From: Prorocentrum cordatum
Lineage: Eukaryota > Sar > Dinophyceae > Prorocentrales > Prorocentraceae
DNA: 64,000 nt
Reading direction: 5' to 3'
Assembly: GCA_963575745.1 (NCBI GenBank)
Contig: CAUYUJ010016283.1
Location: 166,001 to 230,000, forward strand
The position numbers were made by a program, and so were the translations under genes. Each line of letters begins with the position of its first letter. The first letter of the stretch is position 1. Positions 22,905 through 33,982 of the stretch are shown here, one piece after another. Under the pieces are notes generated by a model. The model did no database searches and was not told the DNA's origin. It was given only the letters and a program-made list of their open reading frames with translations.

Positions 22905-25900
22905 CGATTCGCCTCCATCCGCGACCACCCGGCAGGCGCCCCGCGACCACTTCGCGTTGGTTCGTGACAGAATGGCGGGAGGGGGCCAGCATATTGCGCG
23001 ACGCGCGCAGGCCAATCATCCCTGTCACAAAAACAAAACAGAATGCACATTGCGTTCCACAGTTTGCGTTGGTTTCCGATGGCTGTCGCGCGCAAGTTGC
23101 GCGCAAGCCGACCACCCCTGCCAACAAAAACAACAACATATAATGCATTTTGCCTCCGAATCTGGAGCACGCGCGGGTGACTGGGGTGGCTGGGGTGCCG
23201 GCGCATTGCTCAATGCCGAAAGGCTGAGCCCCTGGCTAAGGCTTGTCAGTTCAGGTGGCTGGAAACATATGGATTTCAATCTGTACATACGCAATATGGC
23301 GAGGGTTATGCGGCCGCGCGTGACCGACGGGGTCCGAAAATAAAACAGCCTCTTATTGATTGCGCCATAGGTCGCGCCATCCGAAGGCCGAAAATAAAAC
23401 GGCCGGCGACTGATTGCGCCATAGGTTGCGCCCTCGGACGGCCGAACATAAAACGGCCTCCTATCGATTGCGCCATAAATTGCGCCCTACGCCTGCAGAA
23501 CCGGAAACGGCCGCCTAAATTGCAAGCTTTGCGACGCGATCAATCGCCGAAAGGTGCCAGGCGCGCATCGCGAGGGCAGGCGCGCATTGCAAGAGAAGGA
23601 AGATCCCCACTGCAGCTTGACACGCGAACGAAACAAACGTTTCGGCGCGCTGGTTTGATCTACCGGCCACCATTGAGCCACCCTGATATTCGCGATTTCC
23701 TCGAAGTTGATCTGCCCATCGCCATCCACGTCGATTTCGCGAATCATCTGGTCGGCCGCCTGATCAGCGAGCTTCTCACCGAGGTTCGCCATCGCGTGGC
23801 GCAGCTCGGCGGCGCTGACGAATCCGATCCCGTCCAGATCGAACACTTTGAATGATTCGATAACCTCCTGCTCCGCATTGGTGTCCCCATCTTCCGCGGC
23901 ATGAGCGGCACGACCTCGGGGAAATCGATCGTGCCGTTGCCATCCGCGTGAATATCGTTGATCATGTTTCGCGTATCCGCCTCGGTGGGGTTCTGGCCAA
24001 GCGAGCGCATGACTGTGCCAAGCTCGTTCGTGGTGATGGTGTCATCGCCATCGTTATCGAACCAGCATCGCCTTGGTGACGGCGCCGCCCAGCCAGGAAG
24101 CCTGGCGTGACAGCGGCCTGGCGATAACAATTCATGAACAGTCAGACGAACGGGCACCAGTGCGGGCCCCAGACATGGTCCGGGCCAAGGGCGCCGAAGA
24201 AACAGAATCGCGAGTGGCATCCTTGCGGCCAGCCACATGAGGAGATGGCATTGCGCCATCAGGTGTTAAGAAAGGATAGGGAGCTGCGTCGCCTGCACAG
24301 CCCGATCGCCCGCAGCAGCCCTCCATTGCGGCGGGCACGCGAGAACGAGCACAAACACTGCACTGTAAAAGGTCTGTGCCCATACGTATCATGCACGTGC
24401 ATATCCACCATTGCGGCGGCATCAGTCGAAGTGGCCGGATTGCCCACTGCCACACATACTTGTTGAAGAGCCGAACTGCCAGGACCAAGCCCCGCCGGGG
24501 GGGGATCCAGGGAGCGTAGCCAGGCAGCCTGGGCCGCCTCCATATTGGCGAGGCCCTGGTCACTGAACTTCAAAGGGCCTCGGACTTTCAAATTCAAAAG
24601 CGACTCGCTGACGATCACATCGACAACCCAGCGAAAACGGGCGAGCCGGTCCGGGGGCCTGTTGCCAGCATATAGAGAAAGGATGTCCGTGCGCGTCCTG
24701 TACTGCCGGACGGTGCCATTTCCAAGTGGTCCGATAACAGGTTGGCGAAGCCCTCGGTGACGTCAGCGTCCGTAAGGATGTCAAGCTCCATCGTGTTGTC
24801 CAACTCTAGGTCACCAGTGCTGGGCACGACGGCGTCCTCAGCGTCACGCGAATCGCGCGCAAGTTGGCGCTTCACGATATTGGCCGCCTCTGGCGATAGC
24901 ACTGCGCCAGCAGGTGGCCACCTCCGGCGGAGAGCAGCGGCGAAGACATCAGTGGTGCTGGTGGGCCCAGCTGGTGCTGCTCGGCGCACGCTTCCAGGAA
25001 TGGGCACATCAAATCCCAGGCCTCGACAAGGCCATCATCCCACGCGGGCGCTGCTGCAGCTGGGCCGACACCGTCTGGGACAGCAGCAGCCAAGCCGTCG
25101 GACGTAGGCGGAGGCGCGGCAACCGTGGCCAACCCCTAAGGCCGGCACAACACGCGCAGGCACGGGCTCGACCGTGCAGCGGAGGCGCCCGAGACCATGG
25201 CAGTTTGCGGGCCTCCTGCGAGCTTGCGGACCTCCTCACGAGAAAGCTGGCGCAGGCCACTGAGAAGGGCCCGGCCAGTCTCATGAGAAACAATATTTTG
25301 CCATTGGAGACGATCTGAGAGATCCCGAGCGTCGTCACCACAGTCAGAATCACCATCAGAAACGATGCGAAAGTATACGGGTCCGTTGCCATGGATGGCA
25401 TGCATGAGCGAGTTCCAAACCACCACGAGGACGGCCGTGAACCCATCGATGATGGAGCCGATGAGGGAACACACGAATAATTGATAGCGACACGCCGACT
25501 CCAACCAAAGATCCTCTTGCCCGTGGCGGGAAGAAACAGCAGGCATGAACATCAAATCGGTGAGCACCTTCTGCTGAGACCCCTCGACGATCTGGTACGC
25601 GTGCTCGGCGAGGGCGCCATCATTATCGAACAACGAGAATGCCTCCTTGAAATCCGCGATCGGCGCCTCTGTCAGCTGGTTAACCATGGAGCATAGGTGG
25701 CGAGATCCCGTGCTGAACGCATTCAGCGGACGGCTACGCGAGACGAACCGACTTGAGCAACAATGGCTCCGGGCATGGAACGGCCGCCTAGCAATTGCGC
25801 CATAGGTTGCGCCCTCCGCTGTGAACTGTTTGCGCCCTACATTGCGAGCGGGCTCGGCCGGCCAAAACTGAAACTGCGGCCTAACGGGCGCGACGTGCCA

Positions 25901-28900
25901 GTTGGAGTTGGAGTTGAAGTTGGACTTTACCTCCCGAGAAAAACTTCGGCCTACGCTCGAAAGCATGAACTCCTTGGGGTCGGGGCCCCAGGCACGTGGG
26001 GTCTGTGTTTCTTCACCGTAACTCTCCACTCAGTGACGGCTGTACAGTGGCGCACCTGGAAGCACATGCCCTACCTGCCGCGCCTCGCACTCTTGGGCTT
26101 CCAGGGTGCCTGGTGCACCTGAACCTCTGGCGCACATGGCATGCGTGGCGTTCCTCGGCGATGTGCTGGAACCCGGGTACGACTTATGTGTTGGGAGGCG
26201 GGTGAGGGTGCGCGAGACGGCGTGCGGTCTTGGCGGGGCTCCGACCCCTCCCCCTCCCCCCTCCCCCTAGACCTGGACGGGGTGCCCTGCGACCAAGTGG
26301 AGCGCCCATGATGGCCCATGATGTCTCCAAGAGGGCCTCAGAGAGCCCAAGAGAGCTTCCAAGAGGGCTCAAGATGGCTGAAGATTGCTCAAGATGGCTT
26401 CCAAGATGCTCCTAGAGGCTCCAAGGCCGCCTCAAGACGGCTCAAAGTGGTCCCGCAGCACCTCCAAGATAGCCCACAAGAGGCCAACAATTGTTTTCTG
26501 GTGACCTTCCCAAGCCCAAGATGACTCCAAAGGCCTCCAGGGCTCCCAAGAAAGCCCAAGGAGGTACCCAACAGGCACCCAAAAGGTGCCTAAACGGCCC
26601 CAAGGGGCCTCAAGAGGCAATCCTCAACGGCACCCAAGACGCCCCAAGGGGCCCCCGAGACCGCCAAGAGGCATCCAAGACGGACTAATAGGCCTCCAAG
26701 GAAGCCCTCGGGCATCCAAGAGGCCTCGGGTCCTCTGCTCGCCTCCTCCTCCTCCTCCTCCTCCTCCTCCTCCTCCTGCTCGTCCTCCTCCTCCCCCTCC
26801 TTCTCCTCCTCCTCCTCCTCCTCCTGCTCGTCCTCCTCCTCCTCCTCCTCCTCCTCCTCCTCCTCCTCCTCCTCCTCCTCCTCCTCCTCCTCCTCCTCCT
26901 CTCCCTCCTCCTCCTCCTCCTGCTTCTCAACTGCCTATTCCTCCTCTTTGTGTGCGTCCCCCCCCCTCCATTTACTCCACCGTCCTCCTCCTCCTCCTCC
27001 TCCTCCTCCTCCTCCTCCTCCTCCTTCGACAGATAGCGGCTGCCCCCTATCTTGCTCCTACAATTCCCTGTTCACCCCAACTCTCCTGGGATTCGTTTCT
27101 GGATGGAATGGTGGGGAAACTGTTTGGCACGCGGGCGCGCGAAGCGGGTCCAGCGCCGGGCAAGCAGGGGCAGGAGTGGTGGGGATACGCAAAGCATCAA
27201 CATTTAATTGGTATTAAGCGGGACAGGGCCAGATTAGGCTGGTCGTCGACCGCAGAAATATCAGCGCAGATGCTCTAAATCAAACCTCCAGGGAATTGCA
27301 AGATCTATCCGTGCGCGAGCCGGCCGGAAGTAGGCTCGGGTGCTGGCAGCTCAAATGACGCGTTTTCCAGGAGCAAGGCTGGCGAAGGCAGAGGAGCCGA
27401 GCACCGCCAAAACAGGCCAGCGTCCTCTGCTCGGGAACGAGTCGGATGGCGCAGCTGAGCGACCCCCTCTGCGGAGTCTCGTCGGAATGACCTGTGACTC
27501 TGCCCAGGTGGCTTACGCCTTCCCCAGTTCCAGGTTCCATCCTGAACCCCCTTGGCGGATCCGGCAATGGCGACAAGCAGCCACCAGCAGGCCCAGACGG
27601 CACGAAAAACGCCGAGGATGGCGGCCGTTGTCTCGACGGCGACTGGGCCTCCTCCGGTTCCCTCTCGCCGGTGCTGCAACCCGACGGTGAGGACATCTCC
27701 CCGAACTTCTGACGACGCGTCCGGAAACTCACCGCTCCCTCCCGCCGAGGCGCCTCGGCCCTCTGCGCGTTATAGCTCTGGTTGTTAGAGGCATCGGGGC
27801 GCTTGTACACGTCGCGCTTGTCCCCTGGCGGAGGACGGAAGGGTGTCGCAGCAAGAGAACGAGGCGGGAGAAGGTACAGGAAGATGAGAGAAGAGGAGCG
27901 GGGGGTGGAAGACCGATGAGGAGTACAACCATCTTGCTGCCACGAGGAACGATAAATTAGGGCACGGAGCATATCACTAGCCAAAAGGCGCCATGGGTGC
28001 AAGAGGAGCGCTAGAGGAACAGCCATGGAAGGAACTAAGGAAAAACGTGCCCATTCCGAACCCGAACTGTTCCTAACTCAACGTTTGGGCGCCCGAAATG
28101 GGTACGGAAAACATGAGTAAAAACTGTCCAACAACACATGCTGTCCGAAACCCACAGCGGACCATGTTGGGCAGACGGCCGCCTGTCTCTAATGGACAAC
28201 ATCTCAGGCCCGCGAGGGCTCGAGAGGCGACGCATGAAAAGCAATCTGCTCGAGATACAAGAAAACTCACAGGCACCAGTGCTCGGCCGGCGGCGGGGGC
28301 CCTGGTTGGACCACCCCCCCAAGGGCTAGGGACAGTGGCGCAGTGCTTGACCGTTCTGAAATGGCGCACCCACTGGTCCCGCGCAACAGCATGCTGCACC
28401 TGTTCATTTTGCGATGCACGAGCCACCAGCCCCGTCAGTCGCCCCGGGACGCCCCACGCCAGGCGTGGACCTCCTGTCCCGCGTTGCCAACTCGGAACGC
28501 GCCCAGATGGTGTCGGTGAGAAAACGACCGGAGCCAGACGCAGGCACCAGGGAACCACATGCAGAACAACAAAACGAACAGGCCCTGGAAATCCTGGAGT
28601 TTTACGTCTGCTCCGCAGTGCTCAGGCACAGTCCGAACGGCCCCTCCGACGTCTAAATATATCACCACTGCATCACAACCTGATCACCACATGTGTCACC
28701 GCACTCGTCTGCCGAGGACTCGACAGGTCCGAAACACCCATCTCGCCAAGGAGATACGCCCTGATCACCAGCGCAGTCAGGACCCAGCCAGTCGCTGCTT
28801 ACAGCAATTCCCGCGCAACGACCCCAAACAGTGATCAGGAGGCCATGGGGGGTAGACGCAGGCCAGAGGAAGCGCTCGGAGACTACGAGGAGGCCATACG

Positions 28901-31472
28901 AGGCCCTACGGCTCATTCGAGGACATGGGAAAATTTGGGAGGCCACGCGCGGCTGCAAAGCCAACAGGAAACGCGGGCGTCGCACGTTGCATTGGCGTCG
29001 ACGCGGACGGCGCACGCTGCATTAGCCAATACGTCACGCTGTGAGTTCCACCAGAAATAAAAGTTGACTCAATACAGATCGAATAATCACATGCATATCA
29101 CTCTGAGGACGCTCCAGCGCGAAACATCCGCGGGAACACCGACAGCGAGTCATGCTCAAAATGAACAGAAACTGCTGTCAGTCGTGCCCACTCTTTTCGT
29201 ATCCAGTTCGCTCGCACCGAACGGTAGCGGGCGGAGACGGGGGACGAACAACAAGGAACACCCAGACCCGTGACGGCACGCAGAAGGGCTCCTGGGCAGA
29301 CCCAGCGAAACAGTCAGCGTGAAAGTATGGCCCAAGCGCGAAAACTGGGAACACGAAAGAGCACCCTCACCCCAACCTGACCACCCTCCCCAGAATGGCT
29401 GGGGAGAGGCAGGGATATGCGAGACATCTGAACACACTCGGGAGCTGGAGCTCTGTGGTCCAGCCTCAGACGGTGGGAAGTGGGCCAGGGAGCGGTGGCG
29501 GTGCACTTTCTCAAGCGGCGGTTTGGCGACTCCAATCACCGACGCTGTAGGGTTTTTTCGAATGCACTAACCATGTGGGCAAAACTCGGGAATGTAGGAC
29601 CGGTCGGGCGCCAATCCTCGATAGGGGTGCGTCCGAATCGCCCCCTGGACGTGTTTCCCTCTTCTGAGCAACCTTAGCTTTGAGCGGAGATCGGGGATGG
29701 GGGGCGACAAATCATCTGCTAATTCAAAGCTCGCCCAACGAGGCAGGACCGGTCTCGGGCACCCCCCCAAAAAAGACACACAAAAAACGGCGGCAGGACG
29801 GCGCCGCGGGGCCCCCGCCCCCAGCGCCGTAGGATCGCCCGTACCGGTGCAGGTGCCATTCCAGGAAAGGCACCGTTTCGACCTCCCCTACGGGGGATGC
29901 GAGAGGGCTAGGGGGAAGGGAGGAGGAAGGAGGAGGGTGAGGAACTAGAATTACGGGGACGGGGCAAGCGGTGCACAGAACAGCATTGTGACAATAAGAG
30001 GGCTCTTCCTCCACAGTACCAAAGATGCTGTCGCACGGGCCAGGGCGTGCTAAGATCTCCGGTAACTGGTTAACAGTATTAACAGTATTTCTAGTTCGCG
30101 CGCGCGGGGCGGCCCCTGGGGGTCCCCCGGCGAAAAGTACCCCGACCAACGCCCGGTCGCCGCCCGACCGCCGCCCGACCAAGTCTACTCAGAGATGGTT
30201 TTCCTTCTGGGTGCGGCCTCTCAGGCTCCCCAGAGCGCGCTCAGAGTGCCCCAAGAGGCCCCCAAGACTGCCCAAGAGGCCCCCGAGACGCCCAAAGAGC
30301 GCTCGAAGACGCCGAAGATGACCCCAAGACGGCCCAAAAGGCCCCCAAGACAGCCCAAGAGGCCTCCAAGACGCCCCAAGAGCCTTCCAAGAGGCCTCCG
30401 AAGAGAGCCCCAAGAGGCCAAAATCGTTGATTTTCATTGTTTTTTCTATGTTTTTTGTGTTCTGGCTTTTTCGGCTTCCGGACGCTCCAAGACGGCCCAA
30501 GAGGCCCCCAAGACCGCTCCAAGACGGCCCACGAAGCTCCCAAGACGGCGCCGAAACGACCCAAGAGAGCCCTCAAGACGGCCCAAGTGCCGCCCAAGAC
30601 GGACCAAGAGGCCCCAAGACGGGCCCAAGAGGGACTCAGGAGGGATACCGAGAACTCAAAAATGGAGCCCTCCGTCCCAGAAGGCGCCCAGGAGGTCCCA
30701 AAGAGGCCCCAAGAGGCCTCCAAGAGGCCCCAAGATGTCGCCAAGAGGCCCCAGGAGACTCCCAGGAGGCCCAAAAGAAGCCCCAGAAGGCTTCAAACAT
30801 GTCTCCCAGGCGCCCCCGAACGGCCTCTCAACAGACCCCAAGAGGCCCCCCAAAGAAGCATCTTGACGACGACTCTATTTCGCCCCATCGAGAGACGACC
30901 CCCAGGGAACTGCTTCACCATCAAAACTCCCCACGCAACGCGTCCGAACGACACCCGCCCCCAAGAGCGCACCATGGGCAACGAACACACAGACAAAAAC
31001 CAGCGATGCCATATCACGGGCCGGCGGAATGAGCGAAGCGATTCAATAAGAGGGCTCTTCCTCCACAATACCAAAGATGCTGTCGCGCCATCGATTGAAC
31101 CCAAGCGGCAACCAGGCATCCGATTCGAATCTGAAGTGCACGGGCGATCGAACAGCTTCGGTGGAGCAAAGGGACGGAGAAAAAAGGAATGCCAGCACTG
31201 CTCAACCCCCGCGCACGTTCCCAACCCATCCAGGTCACCGGGCTGCCATTTGGGAGGCGCGCCGGGCAGGCGGGGTGCGGGCTCACTGGCTGCACTCAGT
31301 GAGTTCGCCCGTGCACTTACGAACGGCAGCGAACAGCTCGCCCGAGCTCGGCCGGACCTGGGACAGACGAGCACCCCACAAAAACATGATACCCTCCGCT
31401 GGCCAAACTGGAAACAACAACAACAACCACAACAACAACAACAGCAGCAACAACAACATCAACAACACCACC

Positions 31473-31511
<39 letters not shown>

Positions 31512-32274
31512 TACTAGCACGTGGGGACACACCGTTCTCACCAGTGCCAGGGTTTTCATAGGAGGCGGGCAATACCCCCACTTTGTGGGGGGGCCGGTTC
31601 AAGCTCTACCAAATTTCCAAACGACTCTTCGCCACCACCCACACCCAGCTTCCCGCCCTATGACGTTCGGACACTTCACTTCGTGGCATGCGGACGACCG
31701 TGGCTACTATTCAGGGCCCCGCGGCCGACGACGACGGCGTGCGCGCGCGAAGAAAAAACGAATGTGTCCCGCATGGTATTATTTGACAGGGATGATGGCC
31801 CTGGCAGGTGCGCAACCGTTGTTGCAGAAGTTCGAAAAAGTTGCTCGCAAAAGCCCGTTTGACAGAAATGTTTAAAAAGTGTTGGGTTTCCTACGAATCC
31901 GCAAGAGCGCGCGGGATGAAATTTTGACATTTTTTTTTTTGAAAAACCATTGGTTTTTTGATGTTTTTATGTTAAAATCGCTACGAAAACTAAGGTTTTG
32001 GAAGGATTTCGTCTTGCGCGCGCGAATGTCCACTTTACCTTATTTTTTGCAAGGGATTCTTGAAGTTTGGTTATGTTAGAACAAGAAATGTCCACTTTAG
32101 CTTATTTTTTGCAAGGGAAAACCGATCGTAACAACACAACCGGATCCGGACTCCCCCGTTTTGCCTGAGACTTCCTCACGAAAATGATGAAAATGAGGCT
32201 GCGGCCTAGGCGCGGCGGGGGGGTCGTGCACCAGGGGTCCCAACAATAATTATTCTTAAGAAGAAATAATGTTC

Positions 32275-32323
<49 letters not shown>

Positions 32324-33641
32324 CATGGGCACCCTCCCCCAGGATGCACAGGAGCATCCGACAAACACGAAGATCATTAGAGTACCCCGAACCGACCTCG
32401 GTCTTATATCTCGGTCTGACCGCAGGCAACGGGCAGGCTGACAGGCGTCGCGTCTGTGAAGACCTCGTGCCGCGGACGGATGTCCGAAAGCCTGCAGCCT
32501 GGAAATCAGGCTCGGCGCGGGATGGCACCGAGGTCGCGGAAAGGCGAAGGATGGGTTGGAGCTGCTTAGTACTGGTACGGTGAGACAGGCACGAGGTCGA
32601 ATACCTTGAAGGCTCGCGGCTGGTCTGCTTTGCGCCTCTCTCCTCAGTTTTCTTATCCCGATCGGAAGCCGCGGGCGACCGCTGAGGCTTGCCGCTCGCA
32701 GCGCCCAAACTCGCGGACTCATCTTCGCCTGGCGGTGGAGACTCGGGAGCATCCTCAGCAGCGCGGTGGTCCCGCCGCGCCGGGTCTTCTTGGGCTTGGG
32801 CCCTGGCGCGGGGGGGCATGGGCGACGCCGCCGCCCCGCTCGGAGCGTCGCCCTTACTCGAGTGTCCGCCGCCGCCCATGCCAGACACGTGCTTCGCCTG
32901 GCCCCGCGAGCCGACGGGCGCGCGGGCGCCCGCGCCCTTGCGGGCAACTTGCGCGGGCCCAGCGGGGGGCCCCCGCCGCTGCGCCTCGAAGTCGCGGCGA
33001 CCGTCACCTCCGCAGCGCTTGGCGTCTCCTCTGTGTGCGCAGTCCTCTTCGCGCTCTGAGAGGGCGGGGGGGCCCGGGTGGCGCGGGCGGCGTCCGTGGG
33101 GTCGACGTCGACCGCGGGGCCGCCAGAGGCTGGTCGCCGAAGTTCGGCACCTAAGGGTGGATCTTTCCATCTTCAATAGCGGGGCGCATGCGAGGATCCA
33201 CGCCTGCTCAGTGGCTCTCCCGCAATTCGTGGGCCAGCGCAACCTGGGGGCGCCCATTATTAGCCCATCCGGACAAAGCGCCCCCATCCGCGGATGAACT
33301 TCGCGACCTCGACGACGTCGTCCTCCTCCGACTGCACGAGGGACCGGTTCGAGATCATTTCCGCGCGGTTGCCTGCACCCTGCTCGTCGCCGACGGCGGC
33401 CTGGGGCGACAGGGCGCCATCGGCGTGTTCGGCCTGGCCTCGTCTTCCTCGTCGGCATCATCGCTGCGGGCGGTCGCGCCGGCACTGGAGGCACGAAGGC
33501 TTCGGGATCGTTTCTGGCGTCTTCCTCATGATCATCGCCATCGCCATAACCGTCATCATCCTCATCGTTAGCATCCTGAGCATGATCATCAGCAGCAGCA
33601 GCATCATCATCACCACCACCACCATCACCACCACCACCACC

Positions 33642-33711
<70 letters not shown>

Positions 33712-33819
33712 GCACCATCATCATCATCATCATCATCATCAGCAGCATCATCATCATCATCAGCATCATCATCATCATCATCATCATCCTCATCCTCATC
33801 CTCATCCTCATCCTCATCC

Positions 33820-33856
<37 letters not shown>

Positions 33857-33910
33857 TAGCAGCATCATCATCATGATTATCAGCATCAGCATCATCATCA
33901 TCATCATCAG

Positions 33911-33982
<72 letters not shown>

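Larger units (their letters stand above)
23490..25772 (-). pseudogene. CAM: Calmodulin retrocopy with relict spliced leader, intron-like insertion and frameshift
   Basis: Reading leftward: relict spliced leader 25772-25752, 64-nt 5' UTR, ATG at 25687, then [20 protein letters not shown] and DNDG to about 25615. After a 1.55-kb interruption it resumes at 24061 with [20 protein letters not shown] and continues through EF-hand 2 ([12 protein letters not shown]) to KM at 23888. One base is missing at 23886-23887; the next frame then gives EF-hand 3 ([12 protein letters not shown]), [14 protein letters not shown] and EF-hand 4 ([12 protein letters not shown]). The end ([12 protein letters not shown]) replaces the usual VKMM tail and runs on to a stop at 23487-23489. 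Loop 2 has lost its first Asp (His) and loop 3 has Ile at position 5. Calmodulin is a four-EF-hand Ca2+ sensor of about 149 residues. I infer a decaying processed copy on the same strand as, and inside an intron of, the methyltransferase. Confidence 0.9.
16887..27753 (-). other. Methyltransferase intron 9 (10.9 kb, GC-AG)
   Basis: Holds the calmodulin retrocopy and its flanking 54-bp repeats, the CCAAGACGGCC higher-order array (19.2-20.3 kb), a 100-bp satellite with poly(A) (22.0-22.9 kb), dispersed ATCTGGAGCATGCGCG units, TGGCGCACC minisatellites and CCT tracts (26.7-27.0 kb). 16.9-17.8 kb shows little apart from an ATCGG-rich stretch near 17.27-17.47 kb. 20.97-21.29 kb shows nothing I recognise. 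Confidence 0.7.
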
